DNA of 64,000 bases from Burkholderia arboris (lineage in GTDB: Bacteria > Pseudomonadota > Gammaproteobacteria > Burkholderiales > Burkholderiaceae), in assembly GCF_902499125.1 (NCBI RefSeq), contig NZ_CABVPX010000034.1, forward strand, positions 28,588 to 92,587, in the 5' to 3' direction. Positions 33,857 through 43,281 of this stretch are shown here, piece by piece. Position numbers and translations under genes: made by a program. How positions within the stretch are numbered: position 1 is the first letter of the stretch; the number at the start of each line of letters is the position of its first letter. The notes under the pieces are model-generated. The model searched no databases and had not been told where the DNA came from. It saw nothing but the letters and a program-made list of their open reading frames with translations.

Positions 33857-34504
33857 TCAGCGATCGGCCGCGAGTTTCGCGCCGAGACCGACGAGCGCGA
33901 CGCCGCACAGCGCGTCGAGCGGGCGTCGCACGCGACGGTAGCCGCGCTGCGCGCGCGGGCTCGCGAACAGATACGCGACACACGAATACCAGCCGGCCGA
34001 CAGCACGCCGATCGTCACCAGCACCGCGCCGTTGAACCACAGCGGCACGTGCGCGGGCAGCATCGCCGCGAACACGCTGGTCCAGAACGCGCACGATTTC
34101 GGGTTCGTCAGGCACGTGAAGAGGCCGCTGCGATAGGCGCGCAGGTAGTCGCGCGCGTGCGGCGCGGCCAGCGGCGCGGTGGTGTCCGGCGCGTCGGCCG
34201 GCGCCGCGTCGCGGCGCACGCCCGAGCGCAGCAGCTTGAAGCCGAAATACACGAGATACACGGCGCCGCCGATCCGGATCGCCTCGTACAGCCATTCGAC
34301 CTGGTGCAGCACGGCCGCGAGGCCGAGCATCGCGAGCGTCGCCCACGCGACCGACGCGGTACCGACACCGAGCGCCGATGCGGCGCCCAGGCTGCGCCGG
34401 CCGGCGAGCGACAGTTGCGAAATCATGAAGAAATTCGGGCCGGGCGTGATTGCCGCGACGAGGTAGACGACGGCGATTTGCAGCAGGATCGGCAGGTAGG
34501 TCAT
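33857..34504 (-). CDS. LysE-family amino acid exporter
   Basis: A 215-residue membrane protein with about six helices. The N-terminal AAITPGPNFFMISQLSLAGRRSLGAASALGVG is the RhtB/LysE signature, and TNPKSCAFWTSVFAAMLP is the second conserved segment. It probably exports an amino acid or homoserine lactone-like compound, with the substrate unresolved. The gene lies alone between fpr and the endonuclease-like gene, all leftward. Confidence 0.9.
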   Translation of the reverse strand: MTYLPILLQIAVVYLVAAITPGPNFFMISQLSLAGRRSLGAASALGVGTASVAWATLAMLGLAAVLHQVEWLYEAIRIGGAVYLVYFGFKLLRSGVRRDAAPADAPDTTAPLAAPHARDYLRAYRSGLFTCLTNPKSCAFWTSVFAAMLPAHVPLWFNGAVLVTIGVLSAGWYSCVAYLFASPRAQRGYRRVRRPLDALCGVALVGLGAKLAADR

Positions 34505-34609
34505 GGTGGCGCGGCCCGGCGGCGGGGCGCTGGCGGAATGGGCAAGCCGTTACTGTAGCGCGCGCCGCGCAACCGTGCTCCCGTGGCGCGCGACCGGATT
34601 CCGGGGGCG

Positions 34610-35425
34610 TTACTGCGGATCGAGGCGCAGCCGCGCGATGTAGGGCAGGTGGTCCGACAGCCAGGCGGCTTCGCCGGTCGGCGCGCGCCATTCGAGCGGT
34701 GTCAGGCCGCGCACGAACATCTTGTCGAGCGCGAGCGCCGGCGAGAACGCGGGGAACGTGCGGCCCGATTCGCCGAGCAGCGTCGCGACTTCGGACATCC
34801 CGATCTCGCCGAACAGCGCGACCGAATCGTTGCGCCAGTCGTTGAAGTCGCCGGCGAGCATCAGCGGGCCGTCGCCCGCGTTGCGCACGATCCAGTGCGC
34901 GATCCAGTGCATCTGGCGCAGCCGCGCGGCGCGCGTGAGCGCGAGGTGCGCGCACAGCAGCGTGACCGGGCGCGCGCCCGCGAGCGTTGCACGCGCGACG
35001 AGCAGCCCGCGCCGCTCGAAGCGGTGTGCGGAGATGTCCCAGCGGCCGCCGAGGTCGAGCGGATGCGGCGACAGGATCGCGTTGCCGTGCCGCCACGACG
35101 GCTTGAAGACGTTCGGCCCGAGCGCGATCTGCCAGTCGAGCGCATGCGCGATCTCGGTGGCCTGGCAATGCCACACGTCGTCGACCGCGTCGTCCATCTG
35201 CGCACCGAAGCCGGGTGCGAGCACGGGGCGCGGCATGCGGCGCGCCATCGCTTCCTGCAGGAAATACACGTCGGCGTGCGTCGACTGCATCCAGTTGCGC
35301 ATCGCGTTCCACGCGGTGAAGCCGAGCGGCGAGCGGCCCTTGTGCAGGTTCCAGCTGACGGCGGTGATTTCGTCGGGCGCGGCGTGCGGTTCGGCGAACG
35401 GCAGGGACAGGGCGTCGGCGGACAT
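34610..35425 (-). CDS. Endonuclease/exonuclease/phosphatase-fold protein
   Basis: A 271-residue metal-dependent phosphoesterase. Motifs are TAVSWNLHKG (Asn), YFLQEAMAR (Glu, metal), LCAHLALTRAARLRQM (catalytic His), LAGDFNDWRND (Asp/Asn) and the C-terminal LSDHLPYIARL (Asp-His). Relatives act on nucleic acids, inositol phosphates or sphingomyelin. No signal peptide is present. It starts 5 bp after the stop of the secreted-protein gene upstream and is probably in its operon. Confidence 0.85.
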   Translation of the reverse strand: MSADALSLPFAEPHAAPDEITAVSWNLHKGRSPLGFTAWNAMRNWMQSTHADVYFLQEAMARRMPRPVLAPGFGAQMDDAVDDVWHCQATEIAHALDWQIALGPNVFKPSWRHGNAILSPHPLDLGGRWDISAHRFERRGLLVARATLAGARPVTLLCAHLALTRAARLRQMHWIAHWIVRNAGDGPLMLAGDFNDWRNDSVALFGEIGMSEVATLLGESGRTFPAFSPALALDKMFVRGLTPLEWRAPTGEAAWLSDHLPYIARLRLDPQ

Positions 35426-35430
35426 GACGC

Positions 35431-35919
35431 TCAGTCCTTCGCGACGTGCGCACGCACGCGGTACACGAGATGCGGATGCTGCTCGACGAGCGTCCAGTCG
35501 GTCCAGGCGTCGCCCCCGACCGACAGGCCGGGGTGGCTCGCGACGATCTGCCGCGGCGACGCGGGCACGCACGGATCGCTGCGCGTCGCGTTTTCGTCGT
35601 CGAGCGTTTCCTGCACGTCGAGCGCGAGCGACACGGTGTTCGCGTTCGCATCGACGGTGAGCGGCGCGACCGTCACCGAGCGCGAGCGCTCGGTCGGCAC
35701 GACGCGCGCGGCATTGCCGCAGCCGACCGGCACGGCGGACGGATAGCGATGGGTATCGGTGCGGGTCTGACCCACGGTGGTGTTTTGCTGGAACGTGTCG
35801 ATCGTCTGACCGTCGCGCACCACCTGGATTTCCCACGCGACGACGGCCGGCGCGGGGCTCTGCGCATGAGCGGCGAGCGCGGCGCTCGCAAGCAGGACGG
35901 CCAGGCCGTGTTTCAGCAT
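35431..35919 (-). CDS. Exported protein of unknown function
   Basis: A 162-residue protein with a Sec signal peptide (MLKHGLAVLLASAALAAHAQ, cleavage after AHA). The mature part of about 140 residues is beta-rich and has two cysteines that could pair. I recognise no named domain. ATG 35919 is chosen because it begins the signal peptide. Its stop is 5 bp before the endonuclease/phosphatase-fold gene. Confidence 0.8.
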   Translation of the reverse strand: MLKHGLAVLLASAALAAHAQSPAPAVVAWEIQVVRDGQTIDTFQQNTTVGQTRTDTHRYPSAVPVGCGNAARVVPTERSRSVTVAPLTVDANANTVSLALDVQETLDDENATRSDPCVPASPRQIVASHPGLSVGGDAWTDWTLVEQHPHLVYRVRAHVAKD

Positions 35920-36065
35920 GAAACGTCTCCGGAAACGCGGGATAGCGGGGAACGGACGCACATCTTACGCCCGATCGATTTCGATCGCGATGTGACAGGA
36001 CGCGGCACGACAGGTTCGCCGCACGATGCGTTCCTGTTCGAAAGGTAGGGCCGCGCCGTGCGTTT

Positions 36066-36785
36066 TCAAGCGAAAAAGCGCGCGAACTCGGCCACCGGCG
36101 CGCGCTCGGTGACGAGGCGGTTCTCGATCGCATCCGGGTCGGCATGGCCGAGCGACATGCCGCAGACGAATTGTTCGTGGGGCGGAATGCCGAGGTGGTC
36201 GGCGACGATCCGGTGAAACGGTACGAACGCGGCCTGCGGGCAGGTATCGAGCCCGCGGGCGCGCGCGGCCGTCATCACGCCTTGCAGGAACATCCCGCAA
36301 TCGAGCCAGGCCCCGTGCGTCATGATGCGGTCGAGCGTGAAGAACAGCGCGACCGGCGCGTCGAAGAAACGGAAGTTGCGCGCGTGCTGCGCGTGCATGC
36401 GCGCCTTCTCGTCGCGGCCGATGTTCAACAGCCCGTACAGGTCCCAGCCGACCTTGCGGCGCCGGTCGATATACGGCGACACCCATTCGCGCGGGTAGTA
36501 GTCGTATTCGGCGACGTATTTCTCGTCGCGCGCAGGGTCGTCGTGGGCCGCGGTGAGCGCGGCGGCGAGCGCATCGCGCGTCGCGCCCGTCGCGACGTAC
36601 ACGCGCCACGGCTGGATGTTGGTGCCCGACGGTGCGCGGCTCGCGGCTTCGAGGATCGCCTCGAGCGTGTCGCGTGGCACGGGTGTCGGCAGGAATGCGC
36701 GGACTGCGCGGCGCGACGTGAGCGCCGCGTCGACGGCGCCGATCGCGTCGGCATCGACGCGCGGAGAAGCAGTGGGGACGGACAT
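36066..36785 (-). CDS. Nitroreductase family protein
   Basis: A 239-residue FMN-dependent oxidoreductase. The N-terminal TSRRAVRAFLPTPVPRDTLEAILEAASRAPSGTNIQPWRVYVATG is the family's FMN/dimer signature. Near the C-terminus, PHEQFVCGMSLGHADPDA matches the FMN-phosphate loop. Members reduce nitroaromatics, quinones or flavins with NAD(P)H, and the natural substrate is unknown. It is divergent from the AAA+ ATPase gene. Confidence 0.9.
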   Translation of the reverse strand: MSVPTASPRVDADAIGAVDAALTSRRAVRAFLPTPVPRDTLEAILEAASRAPSGTNIQPWRVYVATGATRDALAAALTAAHDDPARDEKYVAEYDYYPREWVSPYIDRRRKVGWDLYGLLNIGRDEKARMHAQHARNFRFFDAPVALFFTLDRIMTHGAWLDCGMFLQGVMTAARARGLDTCPQAAFVPFHRIVADHLGIPPHEQFVCGMSLGHADPDAIENRLVTERAPVAEFARFFA

Positions 36786-37014
36786 CTGCGTACCTTCGGG
36801 GCGGCGTGCCGTGCGCCGCGCGGGCGCCGTCGTCAGGGCCGGCGCGGCGGGTGGAGGAACCAACGATCATACGCTGCGGCGCGCAGCCGTGCAGCGCGCG
36901 CGGAGTGTTAGCAGCAGACTCGCACGGCTGCTTGCTTGCACGGGGATGCGGGACCGCTACACTGAAATCGTAAGGGTCTGATGGATGTGTGACGGCAAGT
37001 GCAGCGAGGTTGGT

Positions 37015-37995
37015 ATGACGACGGCGATGGTGAAACAGGAACTGGCGGTGGCGTCCTTCAGCACGGTGTACGACCTCGAGCAGGTCGAGACCGCGCTGAG
37101 CGACCTGAACGAGAGCGCGAGCGACGCACTGCGCGCGACCTACGAGCGGATGCTCAAGACGGGGAATCTGCGCTTCTGCGTGAAGCCGAACCGGATGCCG
37201 TCGTTCGATGAACTCGGCGAAGCGTTGCCGAATTTCGGCGAGCCGCTCGACGACGTGCGCAAGCAGGTCGCGCTGTGCCTCGAGACGGACGACCGGCTCG
37301 AGCTGATGCCGATCCTGCTGCTCGGGCCGCCCGGGATCGGCAAGACGCATTTCGCGAAGGCGCTCGCGCAACTGCTCGGCACCGCGTATCACTACGTGCC
37401 GATGAGTTCGCTGACGGCCGGCTGGATCCTGTCGGGCGCGTCGTCGCAATGGAAGAACGCGAAGCCCGGCAAGGTGTTCGAGGCGCTCGTGAACGGCAGC
37501 TACGCGAACCCGGTGATCGCGGTCGACGAGATCGACAAGGCCGGCAGCGATGCGCAATACGATCCGCTCGGTGCGCTGTATGCGTTGCTCGAGCACGACA
37601 CCGCGCGCGCGTTCGTCGACGAATTCGCGGAAGTGCCGATCGATGCGGGCAACGTGATCTGGATCGCGACCGCGAATGACGCGCAGGCGATTCCGGAGCC
37701 GCTGCTCAACCGGATGAACGTGTACGAGATCGCGCCGCCCGATGCGGCCGGCGCGCGCCGGATCGCGCAGACGATCTACGACGAGATCCGCACGTCGCAT
37801 GCGTGGGGGCGGCGCTTCCCCGATACGCTCGGCGACGATGCGCTCGACGTGCTGGCCGCGACGCCGCCGCGCACGATGCGCCGTGCGCTGCTGCACGCGT
37901 TCGGCGCCGCGCGGCTCGACGGCCGCGATGCGATCGGCCCGCAGGACATTCGCGCCGACGAGGGGGCCGCGAAGCGGCGGCCGATCGGCTTCTGA
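37015..37995 (+). CDS. Lon-like AAA+ ATPase without a protease domain
   Basis: A 326-residue AAA+ protein. Walker A is GPPGIGKT (104-111), Walker B is VIAVDEID (ending at 174), sensor 1 is IWIATAND, and the Arg finger region is PEPLLNRMNVYEI. The order resembles the Lon ATPase module, but the Lon N-terminal substrate domain and the Ser-Lys protease domain are absent. ATG 37015 follows GAGGTTGGT. An upstream in-frame ATG (36985) adds ten residues. It may be a remodelling chaperone for a partner complex. Confidence 0.85.
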   Translation: MTTAMVKQELAVASFSTVYDLEQVETALSDLNESASDALRATYERMLKTGNLRFCVKPNRMPSFDELGEALPNFGEPLDDVRKQVALCLETDDRLELMPILLLGPPGIGKTHFAKALAQLLGTAYHYVPMSSLTAGWILSGASSQWKNAKPGKVFEALVNGSYANPVIAVDEIDKAGSDAQYDPLGALYALLEHDTARAFVDEFAEVPIDAGNVIWIATANDAQAIPEPLLNRMNVYEIAPPDAAGARRIAQTIYDEIRTSHAWGRRFPDTLGDDALDVLAATPPRTMRRALLHAFGAARLDGRDAIGPQDIRADEGAAKRRPIGF

Positions 37996-38162
37996 CGCGG
38001 CCCGCGCGCGCACGGCTGCGGCGTGCGCGCGTGGTTGAGCGTGGCGTGCGTGGCGCCGCCGGCCGCGTCGTCGCGACGCGATGCGCATGCGTTCGGCAAA
38101 CGGGTGAACCGGGACGTACAATTCCTTTCTCTCCCTTCGACGCGCGAGCAGCGCGAACAGTC

Positions 38163-39272
38163 ATGGAGCAGATGGATTGTGTCGTGATCGGCGCAGGCGT
38201 CGTCGGTCTGGCGATTGCGCGCGAACTGGCCGCGCGCGGGCGTGAAACGATCGTGCTCGAGGCGACCGAGGCGATCGGCACGGGCACGAGTTCGCGCAAC
38301 AGCGAAGTCATCCACGCGGGGCTCTACTATCCGCGCGGGTCGCTGAAGGCGACCTCGTGCGTGCACGGGCGCGACCTGCTGTACGAATTCTGCGAGACCC
38401 ATCACGTGCCGCACCGGCGCGCAGGCAAGCTGCTCGTCGCGACGAGCGCCGCGCAGGTGAAGCAGTTGAAGGCGATCGCCGCGCGCGCGGCCGAAAACGG
38501 CGTGCTCGACCTGATGCCGCTCACGCGCGCCGAAGCGCAGACGCTCGAGCCCCAGCTCGAATGCGTGGAGGCGCTGTTCTCGCCGTCCACGGGCATCGTC
38601 GACAGCCACCAGCTGATGCTCGCGCTGCTCGGCGACGCGGAACGCGACGGCGCCGTATGCGCGCTGAAATCCCCGGTCGAATCGATCGACGTGCTGCGCG
38701 GCGGGCGCTTCATCGTGCGTACGGGCGGCGACGCGCCGGCCGAGATCGACGCCGCGTGCGTGATCAACAGCGCGGGCCTCGGTGCGCAGGCGCTCGCGCG
38801 CCGCACGCGCGGCCTCGATCCGCGCTGGGTGCCGCCGCTCTATCTCGCGCGCGGCAATTACTTCAGCCTGTCGGGCCGTGCGCCGTTCTCGCACCTGATC
38901 TATCCGATGCCCGATCGCGCGGGGCTCGGCGTGCACCTGACGCTCGATCTCGGCGGGCAGGCGCGCTTCGGCCCGGACGTCGAGTGGTGCGACTCGCTGC
39001 GCTACGAAGTCGATCCGGCGCGCGCGGGCGCGTTCTACGCGTCGATCCGCGCGTTCTGGCCGGGCCTGCCCGACGATGCGCTGCAGCCGGCGTACGCGGG
39101 CATCCGGCCGAAGCTCGCGGGGCCCGGCGAGCCGCCGGCCGATTTCATCGTGCAGGGCGCCGCGCAGCATGGCGTGCGCGGGCTCGTGAACCTGTTCGGC
39201 ATCGAGTCGCCGGGGCTCACCGCGTCGCTCGCGCTCGCGCAGCGCGTGGGCGAGATGACCGCATACCGCTGA
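38163..39272 (+). CDS. FAD-dependent oxidoreductase, L-2-hydroxyglutarate oxidase-like
   Basis: A 369-residue DAO-family flavoprotein. The N-terminal CVVIGAGVVGLAIARELAARGRETIVLEA is the FAD-binding motif. SSRNSEVIHAGLYYPRGSLKATSCV and the C-terminal ESPGLTASLALAQRV are typical of LhgO/L2HGDH, which returns L-2-hydroxyglutarate to 2-oxoglutarate. It is called by similarity and could accept other 2-hydroxy acids. A Met at 38172 is an alternative start. An 8-bp perfect inverted repeat lies 23 bp after the stop. Confidence 0.85.
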   Translation: MEQMDCVVIGAGVVGLAIARELAARGRETIVLEATEAIGTGTSSRNSEVIHAGLYYPRGSLKATSCVHGRDLLYEFCETHHVPHRRAGKLLVATSAAQVKQLKAIAARAAENGVLDLMPLTRAEAQTLEPQLECVEALFSPSTGIVDSHQLMLALLGDAERDGAVCALKSPVESIDVLRGGRFIVRTGGDAPAEIDAACVINSAGLGAQALARRTRGLDPRWVPPLYLARGNYFSLSGRAPFSHLIYPMPDRAGLGVHLTLDLGGQARFGPDVEWCDSLRYEVDPARAGAFYASIRAFWPGLPDDALQPAYAGIRPKLAGPGEPPADFIVQGAAQHGVRGLVNLFGIESPGLTASLALAQRVGEMTAYR

Positions 39273-39295
39273 CGCGGCGCGCGTGACGGCCGTGT

Positions 39296-39319
39296 GAAAT
39301 TCCTTATCTCTGGAATTTC
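39296..39319. promoter_or_regulatory. Perfect inverted repeat between the oxidase and HiPIP genes
   Basis: GAAATTCC (39296-39303) and GGAATTTC (39312-39319) flank an 8-bp spacer. It could be a weak terminator stem for the upstream gene or an operator in the HiPIP promoter region. No T run follows. Confidence 0.45.
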
Positions 39320-39409
39320 GGCGCGCACATTTATTCGCTTGAGCGTTATTCTGTCGAACGGCTGTCGCCAGAACAGCTTTCAAACCGATAACGTTGGAGC
39401 GAGTCCCCC

Positions 39410-39721
39410 ATGAAAACATCCCGTCGGAGTTTCCTGATTACGAGCATTGGTGCCGTGTCCGCGCTGGCGCTGTCGCGCGAAGCGCTGGCCGATGCGCCGA
39501 TGCTGTCGGAAACGGATCCGACCGCCGTGGCGCTTGGCTACAAGGCCGATGCCACGAAGGTCGACAAGACGAAGTACCCGAAGTATGCAGCGGGCCAGGA
39601 TTGTGCGGCCTGCATGCTGTACCAGGGCAAGAAGGGCTCGGCTTCGGGCCCGTGCGGCGCCTTCCCCGGCAAGCAGGTGTCGGCGAAGGGCTGGTGCAGC
39701 GCCTTCTCGAAGATGGGTTGA
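39410..39721 (+). CDS. High-potential iron-sulfur protein (HiPIP)
   Basis: A 103-residue periplasmic electron carrier with one [4Fe-4S] cluster. The Tat signal SRRSFLITSIGAVSALAL is followed by cleavage near ALADA. Cluster cysteines are C65, C68, C82 and C96 with the HiPIP spacing CxxC-13-C-13-C. HiPIPs donate electrons to oxidases or reaction centres. Its redox partner here is unknown. Monocistronic with a clear terminator. Confidence 0.95.
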   Translation: MKTSRRSFLITSIGAVSALALSREALADAPMLSETDPTAVALGYKADATKVDKTKYPKYAAGQDCAACMLYQGKKGSASGPCGAFPGKQVSAKGWCSAFSKMG

Positions 39722-39767
39722 GTCCCGTGCGGCATCGTGCGATGCCGCATTGTGGCGAAAACCCCAA

Positions 39768-39802
39768 AACGCCCGCCGTCGAAAGATGGCGGGCGTTTTT
39801 TA
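39768..39802 (+). terminator. Intrinsic terminator of the HiPIP gene
   Basis: AACGCCCGCC (39768-39777) pairs with GGCGGGCGTT (39788-39797) around a 10-nt loop, and the stem runs into a T tract. A smaller palindrome GCGGCATCG-TG-CGATGCCGC lies just before it (39729-39748). Confidence 0.9.
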
Positions 39803-39912
39803 TTGCTTGAAAACGGTTCCGTCGCTTTCTACACTCGCTGCAAACCTGCGCGCCGCGGCCCACCCGCGCGCCGCGCCGCCCGACACGGTGAATTCACGAG
39901 GACGAGGCACGC

Positions 39913-41220
39913 ATGGCGACGATTGCGAATTCAACGAAAACGGTCCGGCCCGAGCGTGCGCTGAACCGGCGCGCGGTGGCGGCCGCCGTGATCGGCAACG
40001 CGCTCGAGTGGTACGACTTCACGGTGTTCGGCTTCATGACGGTCGTGATCGCCGAGCTGTTTTTCCCGACCACCAGCGAATACTCGTCGCTGCTCCTGAC
40101 CACCGCGACGTTCGGCGTCGCGTTCTTCATGCGCCCGATCGGCGGCATCGTGTTCGGGCTGTATGCGGACCGCGCGGGCCGCAAGGCCGCGCTGTCGCTC
40201 GTGATCCTGCTGATGACGGCCGGCATCTTCCTGCTCGCGATCGCGCCGCCCTATGCGGCGATCGGCATCGGAGGCCCGATCCTGATCGTGCTCGGCCGGC
40301 TGCTGCAGGGCTTCTCCGCGGGCGGCGAATTCGGCAGCGCGACGGCGCTGCTGATCGAAGCCGCGCCGTTCTCGAAACGCGGCTTCTACGGCAGCTGGCA
40401 GATGGCGAGCCAGGCGGCCGCGCTGCTGATCGGCGCGCTCGTCGGCGCGGCCATCACGCGCGGGCTGTCGCACGACGCGCTGCGCAGCTGGGGCTGGCGC
40501 GTGCCGTTCATCCTCGGGCTCGTGATCGGCCCGATCGGCTTCTACATCCGCCGCCATCTCGCCGATTCCGAGGCGTTCCTGCATGCGCAGCAAAGCGCGC
40601 GCCGTGCGACGCTCGGCGAAGTGTTCACGCGCCACCCGCGCGAGGTGCTGTGCGGGCTTGGCTCGGTGATCGCGCTGACGGTGACGATCTACGTGCTGAT
40701 CAGCTATCTGCCGACCTTCGCGGTGAAACAGCTGAAGCTGCCGTACGCGGAATCGTTCTACGCGGTGATCGTCGGCAACCTGCTGCTGATGGTGCTGTCG
40801 CCGGTCGCGGGCGCATGGTCGGACCGCATCGGCCGCAAGGGGCTGTCGCTGTGGTCGCTGGTGCTGACGCTCGCGCTGATGTATCCGCTGTTCGCGTGGC
40901 TCGACGCGGCGCCGAGCATCGGACGGCTGATCGCGGTGCAGGCCGTGCTGTCGGTGACGCTCGCGGGCTACTACGGGCCGTTCGGCGCGATGATCGCCGA
41001 GCTGTTCCCGGCCAACGTGCGCTCGACCGGGCTGTCGATCGCGTACAACGTCGCGGTGATGCTGTTCGGCGGCTTCGGGCAGTTCATCGTCACGTGGCTG
41101 ATCAAGGTCACGGGCACGCCGCTCGCGCCGACCTACTACGTGATGGCGGGGATCGCGCTGTCGATCGTCGCGGTCGCGTTCGTGCCCGCGCGCAGTGCCG
41201 ACCTCGATGCGCCGGCGTGA
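39913..41220 (+). CDS. MFS transporter, metabolite:H+ symporter (MHS) family
   Basis: A 435-residue twelve-helix transporter. The N-terminal GNALEWYDFTVFGFM is the MHS signature (as in citrate, proline/betaine and shikimate carriers). The loop 2-3 motif is GLYADRAGRKAALS, and GRLLQGFSAGGEFGSATALLIEAAPFSKRGFYGSWQ is typical of the same group. The substrate is probably an organic acid or compatible solute. Monocistronic. Confidence 0.9.
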   Translation: MATIANSTKTVRPERALNRRAVAAAVIGNALEWYDFTVFGFMTVVIAELFFPTTSEYSSLLLTTATFGVAFFMRPIGGIVFGLYADRAGRKAALSLVILLMTAGIFLLAIAPPYAAIGIGGPILIVLGRLLQGFSAGGEFGSATALLIEAAPFSKRGFYGSWQMASQAAALLIGALVGAAITRGLSHDALRSWGWRVPFILGLVIGPIGFYIRRHLADSEAFLHAQQSARRATLGEVFTRHPREVLCGLGSVIALTVTIYVLISYLPTFAVKQLKLPYAESFYAVIVGNLLLMVLSPVAGAWSDRIGRKGLSLWSLVLTLALMYPLFAWLDAAPSIGRLIAVQAVLSVTLAGYYGPFGAMIAELFPANVRSTGLSIAYNVAVMLFGGFGQFIVTWLIKVTGTPLAPTYYVMAGIALSIVAVAFVPARSADLDAPA

Positions 41221-41542
41221 CGACATGACGATTTGAAGACGATCGTCGGATCGTTTCGCAAAACGCAATGATGTGCTGCAGAACACGGGAAAACGGTGCG
41301 TCGAACCGTTGCGTTCGCGCCCGAATTGTTTAGTCGTCGAACGAAACTTGCGCGAGATGAACGAAATTGTCGCTCGCGCGCGTTGTCGCATTTTTTACCC
41401 ACACTAAACATCGGCAAAAACCCGCGCGGGACATCTAGAAGAGTTTTTTCTCCAGCTTGTTGCCACATCGTTAGCTCAAGTAATATCCGCGTACGCCGGC
41501 CCCTGGCGGGGATCGGTTCCGATCTGGAGACCTGGAGGAAAC
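41221..41542. other. Promoter region of the dpp operon
   Basis: About 320 bases with no gene. The segment 41320-41440 is AT-richer and must contain the dppA promoter. I do not see a clear consensus pair. CTGGAGG just before 41543 is a strong ribosome binding site. Confidence 0.4.
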
Positions 41543-43171
41543 ATGGAATACAACCGTCTGTTGCACACCCTGCGTGTTACCGCCATTGCAGGCGTGGCAG
41601 CGGCATCGCTCGGCGTCGCGGGCTCTGCATTCGCACAGATCCCGAACAAAACGCTCGTCTACTGCTCAGAAGGCAGCCCGGCGGGTTTTGATTCCGCGCA
41701 ATTTACGACTGGCGTCGATTTCACCGCCGCCACATTCACCGTCTACAACCGTCTCGTCGAATTCGAGCGCGGCGGCACGAAGGTCGAGCCGGGCCTCGCC
41801 GAGAAGTGGGACGTGTCGCCCGACGGCAAGGTGTACACGTTCCACCTGCGCCACGGCGTGAAGTTCCACACGACCGACTTCTTCAAGCCGACGCGTGAAT
41901 TCAACGCGGACGACGTGCTGTTCACGTTCCAGCGCATGCTCGACCCGAACCAGGCGTTCCGCAAGGCATACCCGGTGTCGTTCCCGTACTTCACCGACAT
42001 GGGCCTCGACAAGCTGATCACGAAGGTCGAGAAGGTCGATCCGTACACCGTGAAGTTCACGCTGGCCGAGCCGAACGCGCCGTTCATCCAGAACATGGCG
42101 ATGGAATTCGCGTCGATCCTGTCGGCCGAATACGGCGACCAGCTGATGAAGGCCGGCAAGGCCGCCGACATCAACCAGAAGCCGGTCGGCACGGGCCCGT
42201 TCATCTTCCGCAGCTACACGAAGGACGCGACGATCCGTTTCGACGGCAATCCTGATTACTGGAAGAAGGGCGAAGTGAAGCTGTCGAAGCTGATCTTCTC
42301 GATCACGCCGGATCCGGGCGTGCGCGTGCAGAAGATCAAGCGCAACGAATGCCAGGTGATGAGCTATCCGCGTCCGGCCGACATCGCGACGCTGAAGGCC
42401 GACTCGGGCGTCGACATGCCGTCGCAGGCCGGCTTCAACCTCGGCTACCTCGCGTACAACGTCGAGCACAAGCCGGTCGACAAGCTCGAAGTGCGTCAGG
42501 CGCTCGACATGGCGATCAACAAGAAGGCGATCCTCGAGTCCGTCTACCAGGGCGCCGGCCAGGCTGCGACCGCGCCGATGCCGCCGACCCAATGGTCGTA
42601 CGACAAGAACCTGAAGATGGCCGCCTACGACACCGCGAAGGCGAAGGCGCTGCTCGCGAAGGCCGGCTATGCGAACGGCTTCGAGATCACGCTGTGGGCG
42701 ATGCCCGTGCAGCGCGCGTACAACCCGAACGCCCGCCTGATGGCCGAGATGATCCAGGCCGACTGGGCGAAGATCGGCGTGAAGGCGAAGATCGTCACGT
42801 ACGAGTGGGGCGAGTACATCAAGCGCGCGCACTCGGGCGAGCAGGACACGATGCTGATCGGCTGGACCGGCGACAACGGCGATCCGGACAACTGGCTCGG
42901 CACGCTGCTCGGCTGCGAAGCGATCAAGGGCAACAACTTCTCGCACTGGTGCTACAAGCCGTTCGACGAGCTGGTCCAGAAGGGCCGCACGACGACGGGC
43001 CAGGACGCGCGGACGAAGCTCTACATGCAGGCCCAGCAGATCTTCGCGCAACAGCTGCCGTTCTCGCCGGTCGCGAACTCGACGGTCTACCAGCCGACGC
43101 GCAAGAACGTGGTCGACATGCGTATCGAACCGCTCGGCTATGCCCGCTTCGACGGTGTTAGCGTGAAGTAA
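41543..43171 (+). CDS. dppA: Dipeptide ABC transporter substrate-binding protein
   Basis: A 542-residue periplasmic protein with a Sec signal peptide (about residues 1-31, ending GSAFAQ). The SBP family 5 fold is visible: TLVYCSEGSPAGFDSAQ, AEKWDVSPDGKVYTFHLRHGVKFH and PVGTGPFIFRSY. The Asp-rich hinge WTGDNGDPDNWL that binds the peptide N-terminus is typical of DppA. It feeds DppBC, encoded just downstream. Confidence 0.93.
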   Translation: MEYNRLLHTLRVTAIAGVAAASLGVAGSAFAQIPNKTLVYCSEGSPAGFDSAQFTTGVDFTAATFTVYNRLVEFERGGTKVEPGLAEKWDVSPDGKVYTFHLRHGVKFHTTDFFKPTREFNADDVLFTFQRMLDPNQAFRKAYPVSFPYFTDMGLDKLITKVEKVDPYTVKFTLAEPNAPFIQNMAMEFASILSAEYGDQLMKAGKAADINQKPVGTGPFIFRSYTKDATIRFDGNPDYWKKGEVKLSKLIFSITPDPGVRVQKIKRNECQVMSYPRPADIATLKADSGVDMPSQAGFNLGYLAYNVEHKPVDKLEVRQALDMAINKKAILESVYQGAGQAATAPMPPTQWSYDKNLKMAAYDTAKAKALLAKAGYANGFEITLWAMPVQRAYNPNARLMAEMIQADWAKIGVKAKIVTYEWGEYIKRAHSGEQDTMLIGWTGDNGDPDNWLGTLLGCEAIKGNNFSHWCYKPFDELVQKGRTTTGQDARTKLYMQAQQIFAQQLPFSPVANSTVYQPTRKNVVDMRIEPLGYARFDGVSVK

Positions 43172-43211
43172 CACGCCTGTCGTAAGCTGTCGCGAAGACC
43201 GGCTAACTCAT

Positions 43212-43246
43212 CCGGCGGCGGGAGGCCAAAAGCTTCCCGTCGCCGG
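43212..43246 (+). terminator. Hairpin between dppA and dppB (attenuator candidate)
   Basis: A roughly 14-bp stem pairs 43212-43225 with 43233-43246 (two imperfect positions, one a G-T wobble on one strand). No T run follows. Such hairpins after binding-protein genes commonly lower expression of downstream permease genes and protect the dppA message. That role is inferred. Confidence 0.5.
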
Positions 43247-43281
43247 TCGCACATTTCCCACAAGAAAATACGAGACGCATC

